48,203 bases of DNA from a bacterium (lineage in GTDB: Bacteria > Gemmatimonadota > Gemmatimonadetes > Longimicrobiales > RSA9): assembly GCA_003242735.1 (NCBI GenBank), contig QGVH01000028.1, positions 1-48,203 on the forward strand, read 5' to 3'. A program made the translations under genes and the position numbers. Below are positions 35,267 through 44,344 of the stretch, one piece after another (the first letter of the stretch is position 1; the number at the start of each line of letters is the position of its first letter). The notes below the pieces were generated by a model that was not told where the DNA came from, did not search any database, and saw only the letters and a program-made list of their open reading frames with translations.

Positions 35267-36844
35267 TCACGCGCGCACGATCACGGCCGTGCGGTCATCG
35301 GGCGGCACGGCCGTCGTCGCGTTCTCGGTGAGGGCGAAGACGCGCTCCAGGATCTCCGCGGGCGGCCGGTCGCGCAACCGCACGACCTCCTGCACCAGCG
35401 CGGCCTCGCCGGCCATGCCGCCACCGGCGAAGGCGTCGGACAGTCCGTCGGTGAACAGGCAGAGCAGGTCCCGCCCCGTAGCCCATTCACTCACCGCCTC
35501 GCCGTACGCCGGCAGGACGACGGTCCCGAGCGCGGGGCTGGTCGCACCCAACCGGATGGCGCCGCCGTCCTCCCGGATCCGGTACGCCTGCGGGTGTCCC
35601 GCGTTGGCGTAGACGAGGCGGCGGCCTCGCGCGTCCAGCACGCCGTAGAACAGCGAGACGTACATCTCCGTGGTCTCCAGCTCGTCGATGAGCGCGGCGT
35701 GCACGCGCTCCAGCACCTCGCCCGGCGGTCGCGCCTCCAATGCGTAGATCCCGGCAGCGCTGATCGTGAGCGCCATGATCAGCGCGGCCGAGAACCCGTG
35801 GCCCGAGACATCGCCGATCAACACGCCGAGCCGGTCGCTCGAGAGCGGGAACAGGTGGTAGAAGTCCCCACCCACGGATTCGGCGGGCGAGCAGCGTGCA
35901 GCGATCTCCGCCGAGGTGGCGAGCTTCGAGACGTCGGGCAGCAGCTTGAGCTGGAGGTCGTGTGCCAGCTCGAGCTCGCGCTCGAACCGCTGGCGGCGCA
36001 GGTTCTCCTGCATGAGCCGCTGCGCCTCGAGCGCGACCCCCACCTGGCTGGCGATCGCCGTGAGCAGCCGCGCGTCGCCCGCGTCGAACGGCTCGTCCGT
36101 GTGCCGGCCGACCAGGTTGATCACGCCGATCGTCCGGGCTGGCCCTTCGGGCGGCCTGTAGTGGATCGGCACGGACAGGAACGGCTCGCGGCCACGGGGC
36201 GGCGGCTCCATCCGTGCGCCCCGCGGCAGTGAAGTGGCGCGTTCGATGTTGAGGGCTCTGCGTTCGCGAAAGACGCGCGCCGTCACGGAATGCGGGTCGT
36301 CCGGGGCGATCGGGCCGCTCAGACCGTCCTCACCCACGGCCGCGATCAGGTGGAGGCGATCGTCCTCGGGGTGGTAGATCCACAGGGATGCACGCCGCGC
36401 GCCGAGCACGTCCGCCACCTCGCCGAGGATGCGCTGGCCGGCGGCCGGCAGCGAGATGACCGACCCGAGCGTCTCGGTGATGGAGTACAGAAGGTTGATC
36501 TCCTCGTAACGGTCGGCGAGTTCTTCGGCGGCGAGGCGGGTCTCGGTCTCGTAGTTGAGGAACTGGGCGAGCGCCTCGAGCAGGAATCCGACTTCGCCGG
36601 CCGGCAGCGCGGCCCCCTCGATCTCCAGCTCGTAGACGCCGTCGCTCCCCGGGACGTGCTGCGCTGTCGGGCCGGGCCCGTCGGCGGCGACGCCCTCCGG
36701 CGGGTAGACGCAGATCCAACCGCCCGGACACGCGGCCCAGAGCCGGAGGTCCACGCCCTCGTGCGTGCGGCGGAAGGCGTCGAGCAGCGCGCCCACGCCG
36801 GAGGCCGAACCGTGGACGGGCTCGGCGCCGTGCACCGTGCTCAC
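35267..36844 (-). CDS. SpoIIE/RsbU-type protein phosphatase with GAF domain
   Basis: The 525-residue protein starts at a GTG overlapping the RsbW-like stop (GTGA). About 100 N-terminal residues have no recognised domain; a GAF domain (about residues 115-270, FLSVPIHYRPPEGPARTIGVINLV) precedes a short coiled coil and a PP2C-type SpoIIE phosphatase domain (GGDFYHLF, LIGDVSGHGFSAAL, VYANAGHPQAYRI, LLCLFTDGLSDAF, DDRTAVIV). It would dephosphorylate a phosphorylated RsbV-like protein in response to a ligand or partner sensed by the N-terminus and GAF, completing a partner-switching module. Confidence 0.93.
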   Translation of the reverse strand: MSTVHGAEPVHGSASGVGALLDAFRRTHEGVDLRLWAACPGGWICVYPPEGVAADGPGPTAQHVPGSDGVYELEIEGAALPAGEVGFLLEALAQFLNYETETRLAAEELADRYEEINLLYSITETLGSVISLPAAGQRILGEVADVLGARRASLWIYHPEDDRLHLIAAVGEDGLSGPIAPDDPHSVTARVFRERRALNIERATSLPRGARMEPPPRGREPFLSVPIHYRPPEGPARTIGVINLVGRHTDEPFDAGDARLLTAIASQVGVALEAQRLMQENLRRQRFERELELAHDLQLKLLPDVSKLATSAEIAARCSPAESVGGDFYHLFPLSSDRLGVLIGDVSGHGFSAALIMALTISAAGIYALEARPPGEVLERVHAALIDELETTEMYVSLFYGVLDARGRRLVYANAGHPQAYRIREDGGAIRLGATSPALGTVVLPAYGEAVSEWATGRDLLCLFTDGLSDAFAGGGMAGEAALVQEVVRLRDRPPAEILERVFALTENATTAVPPDDRTAVIVRA

Positions 36845-37278
36845 CGCGACTCTCGATCCCTGTTCGCGCGCGAGCCGGCGAGGAGGACCATCGTGATCGA
36901 GTTGCCTCGCTCGTTGAACTCGACGCGGTCCATCAGCTTCCGGATCAGGAAGATCCCGCGGCCGTACGGCCGCGAGCGGTTGCCGGGCAGCGTCGGATCG
37001 GCGACGGCCTCCGGGTCGAACCCGCGGCCTTCATCGGTCACGCGGACCGTCACTTCCTCGGGGGTGACGTTCGCTTCCACGCGCACGCGCTTCGCCGGAT
37101 CGCGGCCGTTCCCGTAAAGCATCGCGTTGGCCAGCGCCTCCGTCACGCCGACCCGCAGGTTCAGCCGCAGCCGGTCGTCGTCGAAGCCAGCCTCGCGGCA
37201 CCGGTTCACGAGCTGCTGCACCGCGCGGCCGATGGCGCGCAGGTCGTTCGGCAGCTCGATGCTGTAATCCACTTTCAT
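36841..37278 (-). CDS. RsbW-like anti-sigma kinase (GHKL ATPase)
   Basis: Starting at the ATG at 37278, the 145-residue protein shows the GHKL fold motifs: N-box ALANAMLYGNG, G1 VTDEGRGFDP and a GRGIFLIRKLMDRVEF G2 region. Such kinases bind a sigma factor or other target and phosphorylate the STAS antagonist on a serine. It overlaps the phosphatase gene by four bases. No sigma-B-type gene is in the window, so its target is not known. Confidence 0.9.
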   Translation of the reverse strand: MKVDYSIELPNDLRAIGRAVQQLVNRCREAGFDDDRLRLNLRVGVTEALANAMLYGNGRDPAKRVRVEANVTPEEVTVRVTDEGRGFDPEAVADPTLPGNRSRPYGRGIFLIRKLMDRVEFNERGNSITMVLLAGSRANRDRESR

Positions 37279-37415
37279 GTCGGGTCCACGGCTGCTGATC
37301 GCCCGCACCGCCCGGGCGGCGCGGCCCCGTGCGCCGCCCGTGGAGCGGGCGCCCCCGTCCGGCCGGGGCGCCGGACTCCATGGAATCTAAGGCTCGGAGG
37401 GCAGGATGGACAGCG

Positions 37416-37748
37416 TCAGAAGGAAGCGAGCGCTTCCTCCCGGCTGTTCGAGATGTGGAAGAGCGTATCGAGCTTGGTCAGCTCGAACAGCGTCCGCAGG
37501 TCCTCGTTGAGGTTGGCCAGGCGCAGTTCGCCGCCCTGTTCGCGGATCTTCTTGGACAGGCTGACCAGCACGCCCAGGCCGGACGAGTCGATGTAACCCG
37601 TCTTCGCGAAGTCGATCAGGAACTTGCGCGCCCCGCCCTCGAGCTCCTGGAGCACCTTCTGCTTCAGCTCCTGGCGGTTGCCGACAATGAGTTGACCTTC
37701 GACGTCGATCGTGACGACGTCGGCCTCTTTCTTCACGTGGAAGTTCAT
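37416..37748 (-). CDS. STAS domain anti-anti-sigma factor (RsbV-like)
   Basis: The 110-residue protein has the STAS fold with IDFAKTGYIDSSGLGVLVSL containing the phosphorylatable serine (the DSSGLG motif). It begins with MNFHVKKEADVVTIDVEGQL and has a GAGGGAGCC ribosome-binding site. It is the antagonist that, when dephosphorylated by the RsbU-like phosphatase, sequesters the RsbW-like kinase. A 137-base gap separates it from the kinase gene. Confidence 0.92.
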   Translation of the reverse strand: MNFHVKKEADVVTIDVEGQLIVGNRQELKQKVLQELEGGARKFLIDFAKTGYIDSSGLGVLVSLSKKIREQGGELRLANLNEDLRTLFELTKLDTLFHISNSREEALASF

Positions 37749-37855
37749 GGCTCCCTCACGTGGTCGTGGGTCCCGGCGGATATCGGCCGTGCAGGGCAAG
37801 TTCGGTGCCGCCTATCGCCGGCGCAACCGGCGCGCGCCGCCGCGCGGCGGACGCC

Positions 37856-38854
37856 TCACGCCAGCAGCGCCGTGATGCACGCCACGTGGACGATGTCGTC
37901 CACGCTCGCCCCGCGGGAGAGGTCGTTGCAGGGCCGCGCGAGACCCTGGATGATCGGCCCCAACGCCTCCGCCCGGGCCAGCCGCTGCACCAGCTTGTAC
38001 GCGATGTTCCCCGCGTCCAGGTCCGGGAAGACCAGCACGTTCGCCGTCCCCGCCAGCCCCACATCCGCCCCCTTCCGGGTCGCGACAGCCGGGATCAGTG
38101 CCGCATCCGCCTGGAGCTCGCCGTCCGCCACCACATCCGGCATCCGCTCACGGAACAGGTTCAGGGCTTCCCGCACGCGCTGCACGCTCTCTCCCGTGGC
38201 GCTGCCCTTGGTCGAGTACGAGAGGAACGCGACGCGCGGCTCGTCTCCCACGATCTTCCGACGCGCCTCCACCGCCGCCTGCGCGATGTCCGCGAGCTGA
38301 CGCGCCCCGGGCTCCGGCACCACCCCCGCATCCGTGAACGTCAGGACCTCCGGCTCCCGCGTCCCCCTGAACGGCGGCACGACCATGTAGAACGAGGACG
38401 AGATCGTCTCGATTCCGGGCGCCGGCCCCACGCACCACAGCGCGGCGCGCAGCACCTCCGCCGTCGGGTACGCCGCGCCCGCCACCGATCCGTCCGCCTC
38501 CCCCGCGCACACCATCATCGCCGCGAAGTAGAGCGGCTGGCTCACCCGCTCCAGCGCTTCCGCGCGCGTCATGCCACGGTGCTTGCGGCGCTCGAGCAGC
38601 GCGTCGGCGTAGTGTTCGCGTCGGTCGTCCCGCGCCGGATCCACCACGATGACGCCGTCGCCGTCCCCCTCAGCCGCATCCACCGCCCGCCGCAGCTCCT
38701 CCGGTCGCGAACTCAACGCGATGACCTGCATGACGCCAGCGCGCTGGAGCCGGGCAATGGCGTGGATGATCCTCTCGTCGTGCCCTTCCGCGAACACGAT
38801 CCGTCGCCGCAGCGCCGCCGCACGTACGGGGAGCTGCTCGAGGAACGCGTTCAT
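37856..38854 (-). CDS. pta: Phosphate acetyltransferase
   Basis: The 332-residue product is a short-form Pta: RRIVFAEGHDERIIHAIARL at the start, ADGSVAGAAYPTAEVLRAALWCVG, SSFYMVVPPF, FLSYSTKGSA and the GTANVLVFPDLDAGNIAYKLVQRLARAEALGPIIQGLARPCNDLSRG ending. It interconverts acetyl-CoA and acetyl phosphate. No acetate kinase gene lies beside it. Its ATG overlaps the coaD stop (ATGA). Confidence 0.95.
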   Translation of the reverse strand: MNAFLEQLPVRAAALRRRIVFAEGHDERIIHAIARLQRAGVMQVIALSSRPEELRRAVDAAEGDGDGVIVVDPARDDRREHYADALLERRKHRGMTRAEALERVSQPLYFAAMMVCAGEADGSVAGAAYPTAEVLRAALWCVGPAPGIETISSSFYMVVPPFRGTREPEVLTFTDAGVVPEPGARQLADIAQAAVEARRKIVGDEPRVAFLSYSTKGSATGESVQRVREALNLFRERMPDVVADGELQADAALIPAVATRKGADVGLAGTANVLVFPDLDAGNIAYKLVQRLARAEALGPIIQGLARPCNDLSRGASVDDIVHVACITALLA

Positions 38855-39366
38855 GAGCCATGGCGTGCGCCCGCATACTTCTCGTTCAGCCGCGCCAGCA
38901 CCGGCGGCGCGACAAGGTCGCTCACATCACCCCCCAACGACGCGATCTCCCGCACCAGCGAGGCGGACAGGAACGAGTACTGCACGTCGGGCGCCAGGAA
39001 GAGTGTCTCCACTTCCGGCCAGAGCTGCCGGTTCATCAGAGCCATCTGGAACTCGTACTCGAAATCCGAGACGGCCCGCAGGCCCCGGATGATCAGCGGC
39101 GCGCCCTCCCGGCGAGCGAACTCGACGAGCAGGCCCTCGAACTCCTTCACCTCGACGCGCGGCTCGTCCGCGAAGACCTCGCGGATCATCTGGACCCGCT
39201 CTTCGATGGTGAAGAGCCCCTGCTTCGCCTGGGTAGACCGGTGCGCGACGGCCACGATGATGCGATCCACGAAGCGCAGGCCGCGCCTCACGATGTCCTC
39301 GTGACCGTTCGTGATCGGGTCGAACGAGCCGGGATAGATCGCGACGCGCTGGGTCGTTCCACTCAT
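38851..39366 (-). CDS. coaD: Phosphopantetheine adenylyltransferase
   Basis: The 171-residue enzyme starts at the ATG at 39366 and contains the nucleotidyltransferase motif YPGSFDPITNGH, IRGLRAVSDFEYEFQMALMNR, and the C-terminal YSFLSASLVREIASLGGDVSDLV. It adenylylates 4'-phosphopantetheine in coenzyme A synthesis. Four-base overlaps with rsmD and pta show a coupled cluster; rsmD-coaD adjacency is common in bacteria. Confidence 0.97.
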   Translation of the reverse strand: MSGTTQRVAIYPGSFDPITNGHEDIVRRGLRFVDRIIVAVAHRSTQAKQGLFTIEERVQMIREVFADEPRVEVKEFEGLLVEFARREGAPLIIRGLRAVSDFEYEFQMALMNRQLWPEVETLFLAPDVQYSFLSASLVREIASLGGDVSDLVAPPVLARLNEKYAGARHGS

Positions 39367-39890
39367 TCCGGTGCGGGGATCATGGTGAGCGCCGTGTCGC
39401 CGTACCGCCGCGTCCGCTGGCCCGGCGTCTCCGGCAACGTCTCCTTCGCGCTGTGCTCGATCCAGAGCTGGCGCGCGAACGGCCGCCGTGTGAACTGCCG
39501 CACCAGCTCGGCCGCCAGGTCCTCCCCGTACGGCGGGTCGGCGAGGGCGAGGTCGAAGGCGCCGAGCGGGAGGCCGGCGACGTAGGCGAGCGCGTCCGCG
39601 CGCACCACCTCCGTCTGGCCCTCCGCCCCGAGCCGCTCGATGTTCGCGCGCAACGCCCGGAGCGCGCGCCCCGCCTTCTCGACGAACACGACCCGGGCGG
39701 CCCCACGCGAGAGCGCTTCCAGGCCGAGCGCGCCGGATCCGGCGAACAGGTCCAGGACCGTTGCGCCCGGGAGCGCCGGCTGGAGCGCGCTCATCCACGC
39801 CTCGCGGACCCGGTCGGTCGTGGGGCGCGTGTGGCGGCCGGGCGGTGCCTCGATGCGGTGACCACGCCAACGACCTGCGATGATCCTCAT
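39363..39890 (-). CDS. rsmD: 16S rRNA (guanine966-N2)-methyltransferase
   Basis: The 175-residue enzyme begins MRIIAGRWRGHRIEAPPG and has RPTTDRVREAWMSAL, VLDLFAGSGALGLEALSRGA for SAM binding and LADPPYG as catalytic motif. It methylates G966 of 16S rRNA. It overlaps coaD by four bases and follows recJ by 64. Confidence 0.95.
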   Translation of the reverse strand: MRIIAGRWRGHRIEAPPGRHTRPTTDRVREAWMSALQPALPGATVLDLFAGSGALGLEALSRGAARVVFVEKAGRALRALRANIERLGAEGQTEVVRADALAYVAGLPLGAFDLALADPPYGEDLAAELVRQFTRRPFARQLWIEHSAKETLPETPGQRTRRYGDTALTMIPAPE

Positions 39891-39954
39891 CGCCCGACCT
39901 CACTGCGGCGCGCCCGCCCCCGGCCGCGGGCACTTCCGCGCGCCGCCGGCACGC

Positions 39955-41715
39955 TCACCCGGCGCCGGGTCCCGCCGCGGGCCGCAGGTCCACGAGCCGC
40001 GCCTGGAGCGTGACCCGGTCGCCCCAACGGTCTTCGTGGAGCTGGAACGCCACGTCGATCGGCCCGCGGCTCACGTCCACGTGCTTCAGCCACTCTGCCA
40101 TCCGGAACCCGATGGCCTCCAGTCGCACGCCGTCTTGTGCGAGCTGGAGCTTCAGGTGGCCGTTGCCCACCACTCGCGGATAGCCTGCCACCGAGACGCC
40201 CCGCGCGGCGAAGACCGGCGCCGGGTTGCCCACGCCGAACGGCCCGAAATGGCGCAGGTACCGGTACAGCTCCTGGTTCGCCTCCGGCAGCCGGACGTCG
40301 AGGTCCACTTCGACCTCCGGCACCAGGTCGTCGGGGCTCAGGGCCGTCCGCGCCATCGCGTTGAACGCCTCCCGGAACGCGTCGATCCGATCCGGCCGGA
40401 TCTCCAATCCGGCGGCGTACTTGTGTCCGCCGTAGCGCTCGAGGTGGTCGCCGCAGGCGCGCAGCGCGGCGTAGAGGTCGAACGCCGGGATCGAGCGCGC
40501 GCTGCCCCGGGCGTGCCCACCCTCGGGCGCAATGGAGATCAGGATCGTCGGCCGGTGGATCCGTTCCACCACCCGGGAGGCGACGATGCCGATCACCCCC
40601 GGGTGCCAGCCCGATGCGGCCAGCACCACGGCGTAGTCCCGGTCCGGGTCGTAGCCCCGCTCCAGTAGCTCGAGCGCCTCGCGCAGCGTCTCCCGGTCCG
40701 CGATCTGCCGTTCCCGGTTGTCCTGCTCGAGCCGCTCCACCAGCGGCTCGGCCTCCTCATCCGATTCCGCCAGCAGCAGCCGCACCCCCCAGGATGCATC
40801 CCCCATCCGCCCCACCGCGTTGATGCGCGGGCCGAGCATGTGGCTGACGTGGCTCGCCATGAGGAACGCCCGGTCGGCGAGCCCCGCCCGCCGCACGAGC
40901 GCGCGCAAACCCGGGTTCCGTGTCACAGGCAGGACGCGCAGCCCGTAGCGCGTCAGCACGCGGTTCTCTCCGCGGAGCGGAGCGAGGTCGGCGATGGTCG
41001 CGATGGCGACCAGGTCCAGATAGTACCACAGCTCGGTCGGCGGCTGCCCGCGCGCCTCCCACAGCGCCTGGCAGACCTTGAACGCCACCCCGGTGCCGGC
41101 CAGCGCCTTGTCGGGGTAAGGACAGTCCGGGCGGTTCGGGTCGATCGCGGCGACCGCCGGCGGGAGCTCGGCCCCGGGCGTGTGATGGTCCGTGACGACG
41201 ACGTCGATCCCCGCATCCTTCGCGGCGAGGACCGCCCCGTGCGCCAGGATCCCGCAGTCGGCCGTGAGGATCAGGCGGGCGCCCGCCTCCACGGCGGCCG
41301 CGATCCCCGCGGGGCCGAGGTCGTAGCCGTCCACCAGGCGACGCGGCACGAAGGGCACCACACGGCCGCCGAGCCGCCTCAGCACCTGCGTGTACAGCGC
41401 GGTCGAACAGATCCCGTCCACATCGTAGTCGCCGTGGACGAGGATCGTCTCGCCCCGGTCCAGCGCACGGGAGAGCCGTTCGACCGCCCGCTCCATCCCC
41501 GCGAGCAGCCACGGATCGTGGAGGCCGTCCAGCCGCGGCCGCAGGAACCGCTTCGCTTCCTCCGGAACGCCGTAGCCCCGCTGGGCCAGCAGCCGGCACA
41601 GCGGCTCCGGGAGCCGCAGCGCCTCCACCAGCCGCCCGACCGCGGCATCGTCCACCACCGCCCCACGCCGCACCCAACGACGCGCCGGAGCGGGCACCAT
41701 CACCGACGGGCTCAT
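39955..41715 (-). CDS. recJ: Single-stranded-DNA-specific exonuclease RecJ
   Basis: The 586-residue protein has DHH-family motifs in order: HGDYDVDGICSTAL (about residue 95), LTADCG, DVVVTDHHTPG (DHH), then GPRINAVGRMGD and the DHHA1-type GGHKYAAG, and a C-terminal OB-fold (HFGPFGVGNPAPVF). It degrades single-stranded DNA 5' to 3' in recombination and mismatch repair. A terminator upstream (41755-41791) makes it the first gene of a new transcript; the promoter is likely in the 76-base gap. Confidence 0.96.
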   Translation of the reverse strand: MSPSVMVPAPARRWVRRGAVVDDAAVGRLVEALRLPEPLCRLLAQRGYGVPEEAKRFLRPRLDGLHDPWLLAGMERAVERLSRALDRGETILVHGDYDVDGICSTALYTQVLRRLGGRVVPFVPRRLVDGYDLGPAGIAAAVEAGARLILTADCGILAHGAVLAAKDAGIDVVVTDHHTPGAELPPAVAAIDPNRPDCPYPDKALAGTGVAFKVCQALWEARGQPPTELWYYLDLVAIATIADLAPLRGENRVLTRYGLRVLPVTRNPGLRALVRRAGLADRAFLMASHVSHMLGPRINAVGRMGDASWGVRLLLAESDEEAEPLVERLEQDNRERQIADRETLREALELLERGYDPDRDYAVVLAASGWHPGVIGIVASRVVERIHRPTILISIAPEGGHARGSARSIPAFDLYAALRACGDHLERYGGHKYAAGLEIRPDRIDAFREAFNAMARTALSPDDLVPEVEVDLDVRLPEANQELYRYLRHFGPFGVGNPAPVFAARGVSVAGYPRVVGNGHLKLQLAQDGVRLEAIGFRMAEWLKHVDVSRGPIDVAFQLHEDRWGDRVTLQARLVDLRPAAGPGAG

Positions 41716-41754
41716 GGCGCCAAAGCTAGCGGTCCACGCGTGGCACGGGCAAGT

Positions 41755-41791
41755 GAAAAACGGGCCGCGTCCCTCGCCTGGAACGCGGCCC
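41755..41791 (-). terminator. Rho-independent terminator after the dnaG operon
   Basis: On the minus strand GGGCCGCGT and ACGCGGCCC form a perfect stem around a 12-base loop, followed by GTTTTTCAC. It starts directly after the stop codon of the zinc-ribbon protein gene (41792-41794). Confidence 0.85.
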
Positions 41792-42502
41792 TCAGTCCTC
41801 GGGATACAGGATCACGCCGCACACCTCGCAGCGGTGCAGGGTCCCTCCTCCCCGGCGGATCTCGACCTGCTGCTGGATCGGCACGACGCTGAAGCAGTGG
41901 CCGCATGCGCCGTCCGCCAGCAGCTTCGCCAGCACCATCTGGGTCCGGCCCGCCCGTACCCGCTCGTAGAGCCGGAGCGCCGCGGCATCCAGATGCAGCG
42001 CATGGTTCTGCCGGCGGTCGCGCAGCACCGCCAGCTCGTCTGCGGCGCCCGCCCGCTCCTCCTCCAGCGCCCGCCGCTTCGGCTCCACTTCCGCTCGCAC
42101 CCTGGCCAGCTCCCGCTCCAGCTCCTCCAGCTTCAGCTCCGAACGCGTCGCCTGCTCCGTCAGGTCACGCGCCTCCTGCTCGTCCACCTCCGCCGCCCGC
42201 CGCACCAGATCGATCTCCGTCCGGACCGCGGCCTCCTCACGGGCGGTCCGCACCCGCTCCAGCCGCTCCACGTAGCGCGCCAAACGCTCTCTCTTCTCCT
42301 GCGCCGCCCGCTCGAGCCGCCGCACGTCCTGCCGCATCTCCGCGACCCGCGCCCGCAACGCCTCCACCTCCCGCGCCAACGCCGCCACCGGCGCATCCAG
42401 CTCCTCGAGCTTCGGGCCGTACGTCGCCAGGCGCGCCTCCGCCCCCGCGATCTCCTCGTCCAGCTTCTGGAGTTCCAGCAACGATCGGTAGATCTCTTCC
42501 AT
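41792..42502 (-). CDS. Zinc-ribbon coiled-coil protein (C4-type, DUF164/CdsZ-like)
   Basis: The 236-residue product is a long helical hairpin (about residues 1-175, rich in Glu/Arg/Leu heptads) and a C-terminal C4 zinc ribbon: CGHCFSVVP, then CEVCGVILYPED. Members of this family are near-universal in many phyla, with CdsZ as a known example that binds RNA helper factors; the function here is uncertain. It begins immediately after the dnaG stop (TGAATG), so both are translated from one message. Confidence 0.88.
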   Translation of the reverse strand: MEEIYRSLLELQKLDEEIAGAEARLATYGPKLEELDAPVAALAREVEALRARVAEMRQDVRRLERAAQEKRERLARYVERLERVRTAREEAAVRTEIDLVRRAAEVDEQEARDLTEQATRSELKLEELERELARVRAEVEPKRRALEEERAGAADELAVLRDRRQNHALHLDAAALRLYERVRAGRTQMVLAKLLADGACGHCFSVVPIQQQVEIRRGGGTLHRCEVCGVILYPED

Positions 42503-44344
42503 TCACCCTTCCTTGGACATGGGCCCCGGTTGCCGGATGCGCCCCCGCCCGGGGTACGTCCGGTACCTCCTGCTCAACTTAAACCCCAGATCGGCGAGCT
42601 CCGATCCGAGTCTCCTGAGCTCCGCATGGATCGCGAGCCGCTCTCGCCACAGCTCCTCCTCCCGCGCCGCATCCGCCCGCAACGACTCCGTCTCCAACCG
42701 GTCCAACCGCTGGAACAGCGCTCGCACCCGCAAGTCGCCGATCGTGTTCCGGAAGACGCGGTCGCCGTCCGTGAGGTCCTGCGGGTCGGCGAGCAGCTCC
42801 TCGAGCAACTGGCGGGCGGGAGGCGAGAGCTCCCACGCCCGCGGATCCTCATCGGCGTTGCCGCCCGCGGCGAGAAGACGCGCATAGAGCTCCCGCGCCG
42901 GGCTCGACGCCAGATCCTCCGGCCGCACCAGCTCCCCGGCCGTCGCCACCCGCGCCCGGTCGCGCAACAGCAGCAACAGCAACATGCGCTCGGTCGCATC
43001 CCGCTGCGCCGCCTCCTGCTGGCGCGCCTCGGCCGTGGCCCTCCGGTGCGCCACGGGGCGCTCGAGCTCCAGCTCCCGCTCCAGCGTGTCCCGGCGCACG
43101 CCCGTCCGCTCCGAGACCCGCGCCACGTAGATGTCCCGCAGCGTCTCGTCCGCCGCGGCGCGCAGCGTCGGCAGCAGCTTGTCCAGCGCGAAGCGGATCC
43201 GTTCCACGTCCCGGAAGTAACCGCCCGCCTCCAGGATCTGGAGCTTGCGGTCCAACACGTCCACCGCCTCATCGAGCAGCGGCTTCAAGGCCGCCGCACC
43301 CCCGCGCCGCACCAGCGAGTCCGGATCCTCGCCCTGCGGCAGCGTCACCACCATCGGATGCACGCCCGCAGCGAGCAGCGCATCCGCGGTGCGGAAGGTC
43401 GCGCGCATGCCGGCGGGGTCGCTGTCGTAGAGCAGCAGCGCCTTGCGGGTATAGCGGGCGAGGAGCTGCGCCTGCTCCTCGGTCATGGCCGTGCCGAGCG
43501 GCGCGACCACGTTCTCGATGCCCCGGGCCGCGAGGGACACGTAGTCCATGTACCCTTCGACGATGATCGCTTCGCCCTCCCGTCGGATCGCCTGCTTCGC
43601 CCACGACAGCCCGTAGAGGACACGGCCCTTCTGGTAGATCGGCGTCTCCGGCGAGTTCAGGTACTTCGGCGCGCGCTCGGCCGCCGCTCCCAGCATGCGG
43701 CCGCCGAAGGCGATCACTCGCCCCGCCGTATCCGTGATGGGGAAGATCAGCCGGTGGCGGAACCGGTCGTACGGTTCGGCCCGGCGCTCGCTCCGCTTGA
43801 TCAGCCCCGCCTCGAACAACACCTCTTCCGCGATGCCGTGGCGCGCCGCCGCATCCCGCAGCGCCGTCCACTCGTCCGGCGCGTAGCCGAGCAGGAAGCG
43901 CTCCGCCGCCTCCCGCGGGATGCCCCGCCGCTCGAGGTACCGCCGAGCGACTTCGCCCACCGGCTCGTCCCAGAGCTGACGCCGGAAGAAGTCCGCCGCG
44001 AATGCCACGGCCTCGTACAGCGGCCGGTGCCGCTCGTCCCCGCTACGCCGGCCGGGCTCCGGGATCTCGACGCCGACACGCTCCGCGACCTGTCGCACGG
44101 CGTCGTTGAAACCCAGGCCGAGACGCTTCATCAGGAAGGCGAACACGTCTCCGGACTCGCCGCAGCCGAAGCACTTGAAGAAGCCCTTCGCGGGGACCAC
44201 GTAGAACGACGGCGTCTTTTCCCGATGGAAGGGACACAGCGCGCGGAAGTCCTTGCCCGCACGCTTGAGCGCGACGTGCTCGCCGATGATCTCCACGATG
44301 TCGGCCCGCGTCCGGACCTCTTCGACGACGTCGTCCGGGATCAT
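42503..44344 (-). CDS. dnaG: DNA primase
   Basis: The 613-residue protein has the N-terminal zinc-binding domain (CPFH-x14-16-CFGC pattern: LCPFHREKTPSF, FKCFGCGESGDVF), the TOPRIM catalytic core (IIVEGYMDYVS, LLLYDSDPAGMRAT) and a C-terminal helicase-binding-like region (about 440-600). It lays down RNA primers for replication. It overlaps mutS2 by four bases; the usual rpoD neighbour is not present in this window. Confidence 0.97.
   Translation of the reverse strand: MIPDDVVEEVRTRADIVEIIGEHVALKRAGKDFRALCPFHREKTPSFYVVPAKGFFKCFGCGESGDVFAFLMKRLGLGFNDAVRQVAERVGVEIPEPGRRSGDERHRPLYEAVAFAADFFRRQLWDEPVGEVARRYLERRGIPREAAERFLLGYAPDEWTALRDAAARHGIAEEVLFEAGLIKRSERRAEPYDRFRHRLIFPITDTAGRVIAFGGRMLGAAAERAPKYLNSPETPIYQKGRVLYGLSWAKQAIRREGEAIIVEGYMDYVSLAARGIENVVAPLGTAMTEEQAQLLARYTRKALLLYDSDPAGMRATFRTADALLAAGVHPMVVTLPQGEDPDSLVRRGGAAALKPLLDEAVDVLDRKLQILEAGGYFRDVERIRFALDKLLPTLRAAADETLRDIYVARVSERTGVRRDTLERELELERPVAHRRATAEARQQEAAQRDATERMLLLLLLRDRARVATAGELVRPEDLASSPARELYARLLAAGGNADEDPRAWELSPPARQLLEELLADPQDLTDGDRVFRNTIGDLRVRALFQRLDRLETESLRADAAREEELWRERLAIHAELRRLGSELADLGFKLSRRYRTYPGRGRIRQPGPMSKEG

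Noticed and set aside
42503..44344. DSD instead of DGD in the DNA primase catalytic core as a defect
   Set aside because: The Ser variant of this TOPRIM motif occurs in many primases and leaves the metal-binding acids in place.
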